From NCBI GenBank assembly GCA_937888775.1, contig CALAQT010000588.1:1-33375 (forward strand): a DNA stretch of 33,375 bases, written 5' to 3'. Position 1 is the stretch's first letter. Every line of letters starts with the position of its first letter. Origin of the DNA: an uncultured Actinomycetes bacterium. GTDB lineage: Bacteria > Actinomycetota > Thermoleophilia > Solirubrobacterales > Solirubrobacteraceae. The position numbers were made by a program, and so were the translations under genes. Under the pieces are notes generated by a model that was given only the letters and a program-made list of their open reading frames with translations, was not told the origin of the DNA and made no database searches. Shown in pieces: positions 14,349-22,146 of the stretch.

Positions 14349-14491
14349 GTAGCCTTGTTGAAGTGCGAATCAGCGGGACCATGCCGGGCGGCAGGACCGG
14401 TCGTCGTCAAGTGCGAATCAGCGGGACCGGGCCGGGCGGCAGGACCGGTCGTTGTCAAGCGGGAATCAGCGGGACCATGCCGGGGGCATGA
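14345..14491 (+). CDS. Repeat mini-ORF bridging tetR and crotonase 2
   Basis: A 48-residue frame. Its ATG overlaps the tetR stop (ATGA at 14345-14348) and its TGA overlaps the next ATG (ATGA at 14488-14491). It is built from a 16-residue repeat of the form VRISGTMPGGRTGRRQ, present about two and a half to three times, Gly/Arg-rich, with no hydrophobic core. No Shine-Dalgarno is seen. Like the frame at 12601 it could be a by-product of DNA repeat expansion, yet stop-start coupling at both ends is exact. No known family. Confidence 0.45.
   Translation: MSSLVEVRISGTMPGGRTGRRQVRISGTGPGGRTGRCQAGISGTMPGA
14361..14483 (+). repeat. 48-bp tandem repeat between tetR and crotonase 2
   Basis: AAGTGCGAATCAGCGGGACC starts at 14361 and 14409 and a variant starts at 14457, giving an exact 48-bp period with a shortened third copy. 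TGCCGGGCGGCA in the unit is a small hairpin-forming palindrome. The period is a multiple of three, so the frame stays open. Confidence 0.9.
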
Positions 14492-15261
14492 GCGGGGCGG
14501 TGCGGATCGAGCGGCGCGGGCCGGTCACCACCGTGCTGCTGTCAAGACCGCAGCGGCGAAACGCCGTCGATGGGGCGGCCGCCGGCGCGCTGGCCGACGC
14601 GTTCCGGGCGTTCGACGCCGACTCGGAGGCGAGTGTGGCGGTCCTGCACGGCGAGGGCGGCGTGTTCTGCGCGGGCGCCGACCTCAAGGCGATCGGCACG
14701 CCGGAGTCAAACCGCGTGTCGGCCGACGGAGACGGCTCGATGGGGCCGACCCGGATGCGCCTGTCCAAGCCGGTGATCGCGGCGATCGCCGGGCACGCGG
14801 TGGCCGGCGGTCTGGAGCTGGCGCTGTGGTGCGACCTGCGGGTTGCCGAAGAGGACGCGATCATGGGCGTCTTCTGCCGACGGTGGGGAGTCCCGCTGAT
14901 CGACGGCGGAACGGTCAGGCTGCCCCGGCTGATCGGGGAGAGCCGCGCGATGGACCTGATCCTCACCGGACGCCCGGTGGGCGCCCAGGAGGCGCTGGCG
15001 ATCGGACTCGTCAACCGCGTGGTGGCCAGGGGGGAGAGTCGCGCGGCCGCCGAGCAGCTTGCGGCAGAGCTGGCGCGCTTTCCGCAGCGATGCTTGCGCG
15101 AGGACCGCCTGTCGGTGCTCGAGCAATCGGGGTTGCCGGAGCCGGCCGCGATCGCCAACGAGCTTACCCACGGCCTGCGCTCGCTGTCGGAGGTTCAGGA
15201 GGGCCTGGAACGGTTTCGCGCCGGGGCGGGCCGGCACGGCGCATTCGACGGGATCAGCTGA
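14488..15261 (+). CDS. Enoyl-CoA hydratase/isomerase (crotonase) family protein 2
   Basis: Crotonase-fold enzyme of 257 residues, the usual family length. It has PQRRNAVDG at the N-terminus, the oxyanion-hole segment GEGGVFCAGADLKAIG, and HAVAGGLELALWCDLRVAEE, which keeps the first catalytic-type Glu. The second Glu of classical hydratase is replaced (FCRRWGVPLIDGGTVRLP). This Arg-Trp-Gly variant is common among actinobacterial crotonases of unknown reaction. The frame is open 36 bases upstream, but the family N-terminus begins at MSGAVRIERRG, and ATG 14488 overlaps the mini-ORF stop. It ends the acyl-CoA cluster and overlaps the 3' end of the opposing HAD gene by 8 bases. A role in beta-oxidation-like degradation is inferred from context. 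Confidence 0.88.
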   Translation: MSGAVRIERRGPVTTVLLSRPQRRNAVDGAAAGALADAFRAFDADSEASVAVLHGEGGVFCAGADLKAIGTPESNRVSADGDGSMGPTRMRLSKPVIAAIAGHAVAGGLELALWCDLRVAEEDAIMGVFCRRWGVPLIDGGTVRLPRLIGESRAMDLILTGRPVGAQEALAIGLVNRVVARGESRAAAEQLAAELARFPQRCLREDRLSVLEQSGLPEPAAIANELTHGLRSLSEVQEGLERFRAGAGRHGAFDGIS

Positions 15262-15772
15262 GGTGACAAATCACGTCTGACTCTCCGGTGGGCGCCCCCC
15301 GCGCAGCCCACCGAACCAGTGTGGCCACGTGCGCGTCGGTCATGCCGACCGCCGGTTCGGTCCTGAGGAGCAGCGTCGGCCCCCGGCGCCTTTGCGCCCA
15401 CTCCACGCATCGCTGGTCAAGGGCGTCATCGATCCAGGCCAGCGGGCGCTGCGGTCCGGCGTAGCGGTCAATCGCGGCCAGCTTCCAATGGGCCTGGGCG
15501 CGCCCCACCGCGCGTTGGAAGGACAGATAGGGAAGCGCCGCGGGCAGACCCAGCTCCAGCGGCAGATACTCGTTGGCCTTGTCCTCCCAGCCGGTGCACC
15601 ACACCAATTCAAAGCCTTCGGCGAGCTCGCGCAGATGTTGGCCGGAATCGGCCGATAGGTAATGCGGGAGGCCGTCCACGAGCACGAACCGCCCGGCCGG
15701 TGATCGTGCCGGGTCAAAGCCGAACAGCGAGATCACGCCGTCGACGTCGATCATGAGGACAGGCTTATCCAT
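15254..15772 (-). CDS. HAD-like domain protein
   Basis: 172 residues. The N-terminus PVLMIDVDGVISLFG is the HAD motif I, with D9 and D11 as nucleophile and acid/base candidates. A Thr/Ser-type motif II region may be WCTGWEDKAN, and AWIDDALDQRC resembles the acidic motif that binds magnesium. The sequence resembles the short stand-alone HAD proteins of actinobacteria, some of which are linked to RNA-repair families; substrate is unknown. It converges on crotonase 2 with an 8-base overlap of 3' ends. The 175-base gap on its 5' side, shared with the divergent membrane-protein gene, is less GC-rich and probably holds both promoters, though I see no clear hexamers for this gene. Confidence 0.8.
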   Translation of the reverse strand: MDKPVLMIDVDGVISLFGFDPARSPAGRFVLVDGLPHYLSADSGQHLRELAEGFELVWCTGWEDKANEYLPLELGLPAALPYLSFQRAVGRAQAHWKLAAIDRYAGPQRPLAWIDDALDQRCVEWAQRRRGPTLLLRTEPAVGMTDAHVATLVRWAARGAPTGESDVICHLS

Positions 15773-15947
15773 ACGTTTCGTTTAGACGTTCCCGCCAAGG
15801 TGTAGGAATGCAAGCGACCACCTGCGACATCTGCATGCGCAATCTGCTGTACTGGGTGTAGCGGACTCAAGACCAGGGCAGACGCTGCCGAGTACAAACG
15901 TGAAGCAGCGCATCGCGTAGCCCTAATTAGATCGAGTCCTAAATTTT

Positions 15948-16832
15948 ATGACACCTTTATTCGGCATCCTGCTTGCTCTCGCCTGCGCCCTGACGACCAA
16001 CGTCGGGTTCTTGCTCAAGCATCGCGGCGCCTGCGAGGCCCCGGCCGTCGACATGCGGCGGCCGCTGCGCTCGGCCAAGGCGCTGTTCGCGAGCCGTTTC
16101 TTTGCGATCGGGATGCTGGTCGCCGCCGGCGCCTGGATCTTTCACGTGGGGGCGATGGCTGTCGCGCCGCTCTCGCTGGTCCAAGCCGTGCTGGCCGGCG
16201 GCGTCGTGCTGCTGGCCATCATGGCAGAGCGGATCTTCGGTCTGCGCATCGGTCGCCGCCAATGGATCGGGCTCGGCCTGACCGCCGTCGGCCTGATCCT
16301 GCTGGGCTTCAGCCTGCCGGCCGTTCACGGCGCCGACTCGCGCTTCTCGCTGCCAGGGATGATCGCGTTCGAGGCCGGTCTGATCATCTTCGGGTCGCTG
16401 CTGATCATGGGCCCGCGGATCGGGGCTCCCAAAGAGCACCACGGCTTCATGCTCGGGGCTGCCGCCGGGATCCTGTTCGGCGTATCGGATGTGGCGATCA
16501 AGGCGATCTCGGGGTTGATCGGCTCCCAGGGCTTGATCGGCCTGGTCTCCCCGTGGACCCTGATCACCGTAATGGTGTCGATTGCGGCCTTCTACGCCTC
16601 GGCCAAGGGCCTGCAGGACGGCGACCCGGTGCCGGTGATCGCCGTCACGGGCACCGCCGCGAACGTCTCCGGCATCGTCGGCGGGATCATCGTGTTCGGC
16701 GACCCGCTGTCGGCCCACCCACTGGCGCTCGTGATCGAGTGCCTGGCGTTCGTGCTGGTGATCTTCGCGGCCTGGCTGACCCCGGGTCCGGTGCGCGCGG
16801 GTGGCTCGGGTCCCGCTGTCGCGATCGCCTGA
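15948..16832 (+). CDS. EamA/NIPA-like multi-pass membrane transporter
   Basis: 294 residues with about nine hydrophobic segments (near 4-20, 51-70, 74-94, 104-122, 135-155, 168-188, 200-218, 228-248, 258-280). Features such as SLVQAVLAGGVVLLAIMAE, the GLTAVGLILLGFSLP helix and the second-half VIAVTGTAANVSGIVGGIIV are typical of the drug/metabolite transporter superfamily, close to NIPA-like (magnesium) and EamA branches. Inner-membrane location; substrate not predictable. No Shine-Dalgarno precedes the ATG. An A/T-rich stretch (TAATTA at 15924, TAAATT at 15940) lies directly upstream, so the message may have a very short leader. The sulfurtransferase frame begins 32 bases before this gene ends, suggesting a two-gene operon. 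Confidence 0.85.
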   Translation: MTPLFGILLALACALTTNVGFLLKHRGACEAPAVDMRRPLRSAKALFASRFFAIGMLVAAGAWIFHVGAMAVAPLSLVQAVLAGGVVLLAIMAERIFGLRIGRRQWIGLGLTAVGLILLGFSLPAVHGADSRFSLPGMIAFEAGLIIFGSLLIMGPRIGAPKEHHGFMLGAAAGILFGVSDVAIKAISGLIGSQGLIGLVSPWTLITVMVSIAAFYASAKGLQDGDPVPVIAVTGTAANVSGIVGGIIVFGDPLSAHPLALVIECLAFVLVIFAAWLTPGPVRAGGSGPAVAIA

Positions 16833-17724
16833 CCTTCCCGTCGCCCAATCTGTCGCGAACCCTGACGCGGCTGATTCACTTCTCAGCACGCCCCTCACCA
16901 CGCCACTGATCTCGGTCGGCGCGCTCGTCGAACTGCTCGCCACCGGCCCGGCGCCGGCGCTGCTCGACGTGCGCTGGGAGCTGGGCGGCCGGTCCGGAGC
17001 GCTGGAGTTCGCCGAGGGCCACGTCCCTGGCGCCGCATTCGTCGATCTCGATCGTGAGCTCGCCGGACCGCCCGGATCCGGTGGCCGCCACCCGCTCCCC
17101 AGCGCCGACGACTTCGCCGCCTCGATGCGCGCCGCCGGTGTGCGGAACCGCCAGACCGTGGTCGTCTACGACGAGGCCAGCTCTACCGCGGCCGCGCGGG
17201 CCTGGTGGCTGCTGCGCTTCTACGGGCACGCCGAGGTGGCGGTGCTCGACGGCGGATTCGCGGCCTGGGTGGCCGCCGACCCGCCGATCGAGACGGGTCA
17301 TGCTCGCGTTCAGGCCGGCGATTTCGACTCCTCGCCCGGCGCCATGGCCACCGTCGACGCCGATGGCGCCGGGCGGCTAGCTCGCAACGGGGTGCTGCTG
17401 GATGCGCGCGCTCCGGAGCGCTTCAGCGGGCAGCGTGAGCCGATCGACCCCGTCGCGGGGCACATTCCTGGGGCGAGGAACCATCCGACGCTCGGCAACG
17501 TCGACCAGGCCGGCCGGTTCCTACCCGCTGAGCGGCTGCGCGAGGGCTTCAGGCGGGCCGGCGTGACCACGGAGACGGCAATCGGCGCCTACTGCGGCTC
17601 GGGCATAACCGCCGCCCACCAGGTACTGGCGCTGGAACTGGCGGGCTACCCGGCGTCGCTGTACCCCGGCTCGTGGAGCGAGTGGATCACCGATCCGAAC
17701 CGCCCCGTGGCCACCGGGCAGTAA
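16801..17724 (+). CDS. Thiosulfate/3-mercaptopyruvate sulfurtransferase (two rhodanese domains)
   Basis: 307 residues with two rhodanese domains. The N-terminal inactive domain contains LLDVRWELGG, FAEGHVPGAAFVDLD, VVVYDEASSTAAARAWWLLR and the FYGHAEVAVLDGGFAAW segment. The catalytic C-terminal domain has LLDARAPERFSG, GHIPGARNHP and the active-site loop CGSGITA with the persulfide Cys at residue 265, followed by the LYPGSWSEW end. This loop is of the mercaptopyruvate/thiosulfate transferase type; which donor is used cannot be decided. Cytosolic. The only ATG/GTG/TTG start before the first domain is GTG 16801, which overlaps the transporter gene by 32 bases; a CTG start nearer the domain is possible. 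Confidence 0.92.
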   Translation: MARVPLSRSPDLPVAQSVANPDAADSLLSTPLTTPLISVGALVELLATGPAPALLDVRWELGGRSGALEFAEGHVPGAAFVDLDRELAGPPGSGGRHPLPSADDFAASMRAAGVRNRQTVVVYDEASSTAAARAWWLLRFYGHAEVAVLDGGFAAWVAADPPIETGHARVQAGDFDSSPGAMATVDADGAGRLARNGVLLDARAPERFSGQREPIDPVAGHIPGARNHPTLGNVDQAGRFLPAERLREGFRRAGVTTETAIGAYCGSGITAAHQVLALELAGYPASLYPGSWSEWITDPNRPVATGQ

Positions 17725-18114
17725 ACGCGGCCGACTCGGCGCAACGCCCCCAGGGTCGGGCGGCTTTCTGCCGGTCAACTTCGCACGCGTCCTCGCCGAA
17801 TACGCGAGTGGGAAGTTGGCGTTGATCTTCAGGGTCAACTCCTCACCCGTTGTTCTTACGCGCGCGAGTGGGAAGTTCGCCGAATCCAGCCCTGGGCCCG
17901 ACCGGTCATCGACCGCCCGCCGGCCGCCTGACCGCACCTTTCGCCAGCGCCGTTTTCCGTTCCACGCCGGGTGACCGCCCTGAGCCCAAGGTTCGTTCGC
18001 GCCAGCCGCTGCGGGCCGCCCGCGGGCGGCACCCCGCGCGGTCTCCACGTCCGTCACCATGGCCCGAGCACGGTATTGCGCCCGGCGCGCCCCAGAGAAT
18101 GGTTGTCGCCAGGC
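17725..18114. other. 390-base non-coding stretch between convergent genes
   Basis: No convincing gene. Open frames here are short extensions of antisense frames. The first half carries a 60-bp duplicated hairpin motif, described separately. The second half (17890-18110) is GC-rich with no feature I can support. Both flanking genes end here, so termination signals are expected. Confidence 0.6.
17772..17881. repeat. Two-copy 60-bp repeat of imperfect hairpins
   Basis: GGTCAACT begins at 17772 and again at 17832, and CGCGAGTGGGAAGTT occurs in each unit (about 17803 and 17862). Each unit is an inverted repeat: CAACTTC at its left pairs with GAAGTTG at its right in unit one, with two mismatches over 14 positions. 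Unit two is similar but weaker. No T-run follows, so they are either GC-type terminators for the convergent genes or a REP-like element. Confidence 0.65.
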
Positions 18115-18903
18115 TCAGACCGCGCTGCCGGCCAGAAGCACGCTCGCGACGAGCTCTGGGTCGTCGTAGGTCGGCACGTGGCCACAGCCGGGCAACTCGA
18201 TCACCCGTGCGTGTGGGATCGCGGTGGCCGCCCGGCGCGCCTGGCGGGGCGCCAGCAGATGGTCGCGGGCGCCCCAGGCGATCGTCACCGGCACCGTGAT
18301 CCGTTCACCGCCGCGGAAGCGCTCTGAGGTGATGGCGGGCAGCGTTGCATCGAACCACGGCGCCGCCGCCAGCGCGCGGAGATTGGCGGCCGCGTCCTGA
18401 GCCGGCATCCGGGTGGGATGGGCAAACAGGGCGCCCAGCGCCAACTGCCGCCTGAGCCGTGGCGTCATCAGCGTCTGCGCACGCGGTGCGGCCCAGCGCG
18501 CGGCACGGACCCCGAGCCATAGCGCCGCGCCAGCGCCGGCCGCCTCAGGGCCGTTGAAGAAGCCGGCCGGGGAAAGCGCCGTGGCTGAGCGGACCCGGTC
18601 CCGTTTGGCAAGCTCGAGCGAGATCAGCCCGCCGAGCGAGTTGCCGGCGACGTGGGGGCGTTCAAGTCCCAACTCGTCGAGCCAGGCGGAGATCAGGCGG
18701 GTCAGCGAGTCGGTGCCCGGCGGCGGTGGCCCGGGCGGCATCGGCGAGCCGGCGAAACCAGGCAGATCGACCGCCAGGACGTCGCGCCGGGGCGCCAGCC
18801 GCCCCAGCACCGGTTTCCAGATCTCCCAGCGGCTGCCGATTCCGTGCAGCAGCACTAGCGGCTCGCCGGTTCCCTCGCGATGGAAGTTGAGTGGCACCCG
18901 CAT
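18115..18903 (-). CDS. Alpha/beta hydrolase
   Basis: 262 residues with the full alpha/beta-hydrolase pattern: LVLLHGIGSRWEIW (oxyanion HG), VLAVDLPGFAGSP, nucleophile elbow GNSLGG with Ser89, acid in AWGARDHLL (Asp214) and His242 in GCGHVPTYDDPE. A cap region of helices with several Trp and Arg lies between about 115 and 195. Substrate unknown; esterase, C-C hydrolase and lactonase branches are all possible. Cytosolic, no signal peptide. The ATG at 18903 is 6 bases from a perfect 28-base palindrome in the divergent promoter region with the aminotransferase gene. Confidence 0.9.
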   Translation of the reverse strand: MRVPLNFHREGTGEPLVLLHGIGSRWEIWKPVLGRLAPRRDVLAVDLPGFAGSPMPPGPPPPGTDSLTRLISAWLDELGLERPHVAGNSLGGLISLELAKRDRVRSATALSPAGFFNGPEAAGAGAALWLGVRAARWAAPRAQTLMTPRLRRQLALGALFAHPTRMPAQDAAANLRALAAAPWFDATLPAITSERFRGGERITVPVTIAWGARDHLLAPRQARRAATAIPHARVIELPGCGHVPTYDDPELVASVLLAGSAV

Positions 18904-18908
18904 ACCCT

Positions 18909-18936
18909 AAGCCGATCACTACGTTGTGATCGGCTT
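18909..18936. promoter_or_regulatory. Long perfect inverted repeat in divergent promoter region
   Basis: AAGCCGATCAC (18909-18919) and GTGATCGGCTT (18926-18936) are perfect 11-bp arms around TACGTT. It lies between the alpha/beta hydrolase start and the aminotransferase start (19036), with TATACA-like bases beside it on the minus strand. It may be an operator for the PucR regulator or another dimeric protein acting on both genes, or a hairpin at the 5' end of the hydrolase mRNA. Confidence 0.55.
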
Positions 18937-19035
18937 GTATAACGCTGGTCTGTTGGTTCGACATATTGGATAATTGAGCCGCGACGTGAGGACAGCTACC
19001 GTTGTACGAAACGGCACACGGCCTGGAGGAGCGGA

Positions 19036-20427
19036 ATGGCAAGCACCGAGGAAGCAGTCAGGACGGAGCAGAGCACCCTCCAGGAGCTGGCCCGGCGCCA
19101 TCTATGGATGCACTTCACCCGTCTGTCGGCCTACGACGACCATGAGATCCCGATCATCGTCCGCGGCGAGGGATGCTACGTCTACGACGAACACGGCAAC
19201 CGGTACCTCGACGGCCTTTCGTCCCTGTTCTGCGTCAACATCGGCCACGGTCGCGCCGACATCGCCCAGGCCGGTGCCGACCAGGCCAAGGAGCTCGGCT
19301 TCTTCACCAACTGGTCCTACGGCCACCCACGCGCGATCGAGTTGGCGGCGCGGATCGCGTCGCTGGCACCAGGCGATCTGAACCGCGTGTTCTTCACCAG
19401 CGGCGGCAGCGAGGCCGTCGAGTCGGCGCTCAAGCTCGCCCGCCAGTACTTCAACATCATGGGCAAGCCGAGCAAGCACAAGGTGATCGCCCGTGAGATC
19501 GCCTACCACGGCACCACCCTCGGAGCCCTGTCGGCGACCGGGATCACCAGTCTGCGCGAGCCGTTTGAACCGCTGACACCCGGCGGGTGCCACGTCACCA
19601 ACACCAACACCTACCGGCTGCCGCACACGATGACCGAGTCCGACCTGGTGGAGGCGATCGCGGCACGGATCGAGTTCGAGGGCCCGGACACGGTTGCGGC
19701 GGTGATCCTGGAGCCGGTCCAGAACGCCGGCGGCTGCTTCACGCCTCCGGAGGGCTACTTCGACCGGGTCCGCGAGATCTGCAACGAGTACGACGTGCTG
19801 ATGATCTCCGACGAGGTGATCTGCGCCTGGGGCCGCCTCGGCGAATGGTTCGGGGCCAACCGCTTTGACTACCAGCCCGACATCATCACGACCGCCAAGG
19901 GCCTTACCAGCGCCTATGCCCCGATGGGAGCGGTGATCGTTTCCGATCGGATCGCGGAGCCGTTCCTGCACGGGACCAACAGCTTCACGCACGGATTCAC
20001 GTTCGCCGGACATCCGATTTGCTCGGCGGTCGCGCTGGCCAACCTCGATGCAATGGAGCGCGAGGGGATCCTGGAGAACGTGCGCAAAAACGAGAGCGGT
20101 CTGCGGGGAATGCTGGACTCGCTGCGCGATATCCCGATCGTCGGCGATGTCCGAGGCGCCGGTTACTTCCAGGCGATCGAGCTGGTCAAGGATCAGGACA
20201 CCAAGGAGTCCTTCTCCGACGAGGAGGCCGAGACGTTGCTGCGTGGCTTCTTGTCCGGCGAGCTGTATCGCCGCGGCCTGATCTGCCGCGCGGATGACCG
20301 CGGCGATCCGGTGATCCAGCTATCGCCGCCGCTGATCGCCGGACCGAAGCAATTCGAGGAGATCGAGGGGATCCTGCGGCCGGTGCTGACGGAGGCCGGC
20401 GAGCGCATGCACGTCCATGTGGGCTAG
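19036..20427 (+). CDS. Class III aminotransferase (omega-amino acid type)
   Basis: 463-residue PLP-dependent class III transaminase. Key segments: YVYDEHGNRYLDGLSSLFCVNIGHG, FFTSGGSEAVESALKLARQY, the AYHGTTLGA phosphate-region motif, VAAVILEPVQNAGG, ISDEVICAWGRLGEWF (PLP-ring aspartate) and TTAKGLTSAYAPMGA with the Schiff-base Lys288. A strong GGAGGAG precedes the ATG. It resembles pyruvate-dependent omega-transaminases that act on beta-alanine, GABA, taurine or polyamines. The alanine dehydrogenase two genes downstream could recycle the alanine formed and would fit a pyruvate-dependent enzyme. The amine donor cannot be read from sequence. Probable operon with the PucR gene 35 bases downstream. 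Confidence 0.92.
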   Translation: MASTEEAVRTEQSTLQELARRHLWMHFTRLSAYDDHEIPIIVRGEGCYVYDEHGNRYLDGLSSLFCVNIGHGRADIAQAGADQAKELGFFTNWSYGHPRAIELAARIASLAPGDLNRVFFTSGGSEAVESALKLARQYFNIMGKPSKHKVIAREIAYHGTTLGALSATGITSLREPFEPLTPGGCHVTNTNTYRLPHTMTESDLVEAIAARIEFEGPDTVAAVILEPVQNAGGCFTPPEGYFDRVREICNEYDVLMISDEVICAWGRLGEWFGANRFDYQPDIITTAKGLTSAYAPMGAVIVSDRIAEPFLHGTNSFTHGFTFAGHPICSAVALANLDAMEREGILENVRKNESGLRGMLDSLRDIPIVGDVRGAGYFQAIELVKDQDTKESFSDEEAETLLRGFLSGELYRRGLICRADDRGDPVIQLSPPLIAGPKQFEEIEGILRPVLTEAGERMHVHVG

Positions 20428-20462
20428 CGGGAAGACCGACCCGCGATCGGGGCTACGCGCGG

Positions 20463-22097
20463 ATGCTGTCAGTCCGTGAGCTGATCGACGACCTGGGCGT
20501 CCGCGTGCTCGCCGGTGAGGCGGCTCTGGATCTGCCCGTCCGCTGGGTCCACATCACCGAACTGCTGGACCCGACACCGTGGCTCTCAGGCGGCGAACTG
20601 CTGCTGACGACCGGGATGCAGCTGGACACCGAAAGCCGTCAGCGTGAGTTCGTCACCCGGCTCTCCGATCATCAGCTGGCGGGACTGGGGTTCGGGACCG
20701 GCTTTGGACACGAGCGGGTCCCCAGGGCGTTGATAGAGACCGCCGCAGAGCTTGAGTTCCCGGTCTTTGAGGTGCCCTACGAGGTGCCGTTCATCGCGAT
20801 CACCGAGACCGCGTTCACGCAGCTGGTCAACGAGCAGTACGCGGTGCTGCGCCGGGCGCTGGCCGCCCACGAGCGGCTGGAGCGCGTCGTGCTCTCCGAA
20901 CGAGGGCTGGAGGCGCTGGCCGCGACGCTGGCCACCCTGCTGGGCGCTGCGGTCCTGGTGTTCGACGCCCGGGGCGAGCCGCTGGTGCAGCGTGCGTTCC
21001 GGCGCACGGTGGAACCGGAGACGCTGGCGGCGCTGAAAGGCGACCTGCGCCAGCGTGCCCAGCGCCGCGATGCGCGCGCGTTCTTGCCCTCCGATGCCGA
21101 GCAGGACAATCGCGCGCTCGCGCTGCCGGTGGCGGCCGATGGCAGCTCGGGCTCCGGCGCCGGCGGCCCGGAGCGGATCCCCGAGGCCTGGCTGGTGGCG
21201 ATCAAGGACAGCGGTCCGCTGTCTGACTTCGACCGGCTGACCTTGCATCAGGCGGTGACGATCGTGGCGCTCGAGCTGCTGCACCGCCGCGTCGCCGGCG
21301 ACACCGAGCGCCGGCTGGCCGGAGATGTGCTGGCCGCGGTTGTGCAGGGCGAGCTGGCCGGTGCCGAGCTGTCACGACGCCTGGAGCCCTTTGGGCTCGC
21401 CGATCGTGTCGCCGCGATCGTGGTCGAGCGCCCCAACACCGGCCGCGGATCGTCCTCTCCGACGGAGGCAGCGCTCTCGACCGCATTACGGGAGGAGGCC
21501 GCGCCGGGTTTGGTCGCCTCAGCGGGCACGCTCACCTGTGCTCTGGTGGCGGCGCTGGCCGAGGAGGAGCTGTTCGGGCTGGCCCAGCGGGTCGGCGCGC
21601 GCGTCTGCGAGGAGCTGGGGGTCAAGTTGCGGGTGGGCGTCGGGCGTCCCGTCGCCGGGGCGGACGCGCGGCGCAGCTTTCATGAGGCGAGGTGCGCGGT
21701 GGAGGCGCTCGCGCTGGGAATCGCCCCCGAGCGCAACCGCAACGGCGCGTCTGCCCACACCGCCCATCTCGCCACCTACAAGGACCTCGGCTCGTTCCAG
21801 TTGCTGCTGTCGCTCCAGGACGATGAGGCATTACGACTCTTCTGCGATTCCGTCCTCGGTCCGATCGAGGCCAGTGAGGGACACTACGGAGGGGAACTGA
21901 TGAGATCGCTTGAGGCGTTCATCGAAGAGAACGGGCAGTGGGAGCGAGCCGCCCGGCGGCTGTACTGCCACCGCCACACGCTTCGCTACCGGATCCGGCG
22001 GGTGGAGGAGCTCACCGGCCGCAACCTGTCCAGCGCCCGCGACCGGATCGAGTTCTGGCTGGCCCTGCGGGGCCGGGAACTGGTCGCAGCCGGATGA
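20463..22097 (+). CDS. PucR-family transcriptional regulator
   Basis: 544 residues. The N-terminal PucR domain (about 1-130) contains LPVRWVHITELLDPTPWLSG and GGELLLTTGMQL. A GAF/GGDEF-like middle follows, with a low-complexity Gly/Ser linker near 225. The C-terminal HTH_30-type domain reads ENGQWERAARRLYCHRHTLR and YRIRRVEELTGRNLS. PucR-type proteins activate purine, proline, GABA or other nitrogen-compound catabolic genes, usually neighbours. Here it lies between an aminotransferase and alanine dehydrogenase, so it very likely controls them in response to the amine substrate. Start ATG 20463 has no good Shine-Dalgarno; the gene may depend on the upstream gene for translation. Cytosolic. Confidence 0.92.
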   Translation: MLSVRELIDDLGVRVLAGEAALDLPVRWVHITELLDPTPWLSGGELLLTTGMQLDTESRQREFVTRLSDHQLAGLGFGTGFGHERVPRALIETAAELEFPVFEVPYEVPFIAITETAFTQLVNEQYAVLRRALAAHERLERVVLSERGLEALAATLATLLGAAVLVFDARGEPLVQRAFRRTVEPETLAALKGDLRQRAQRRDARAFLPSDAEQDNRALALPVAADGSSGSGAGGPERIPEAWLVAIKDSGPLSDFDRLTLHQAVTIVALELLHRRVAGDTERRLAGDVLAAVVQGELAGAELSRRLEPFGLADRVAAIVVERPNTGRGSSSPTEAALSTALREEAAPGLVASAGTLTCALVAALAEEELFGLAQRVGARVCEELGVKLRVGVGRPVAGADARRSFHEARCAVEALALGIAPERNRNGASAHTAHLATYKDLGSFQLLLSLQDDEALRLFCDSVLGPIEASEGHYGGELMRSLEAFIEENGQWERAARRLYCHRHTLRYRIRRVEELTGRNLSSARDRIEFWLALRGRELVAAG

Positions 22098-22146
22098 CTC
22101 AGGCCGTCGACGTACTTGTAAATCATCTGGACGAATGGAGGCGAGC

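Noticed and set aside
14355..15266. 303-residue plus frame running through the tetR-crotonase repeat and crotonase 2
   Set aside because: Out-of-frame with the clear crotonase; very Arg/Gly-rich and open only because of GC bias and the 48-bp repeat.
15773..15947. A tRNA or small RNA in the AT-richer divergent gap
   Set aside because: No cloverleaf arms or T-loop consensus could be found; the gap is adequately explained as a promoter region.
17521..18060. 179-residue minus-strand frame with repeated NFPLA motif
   Set aside because: Overlaps the conserved end of the sulfurtransferase, and the repeated motif is just the 60-bp hairpin repeat translated; no start signal.
21910..22146. Extension of ald into pucR (a much earlier in-frame ATG)
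   Set aside because: The extra residues overlap the conserved PucR HTH in another frame, and GTG 22147 has a proper Shine-Dalgarno and the canonical Ald N-terminus.
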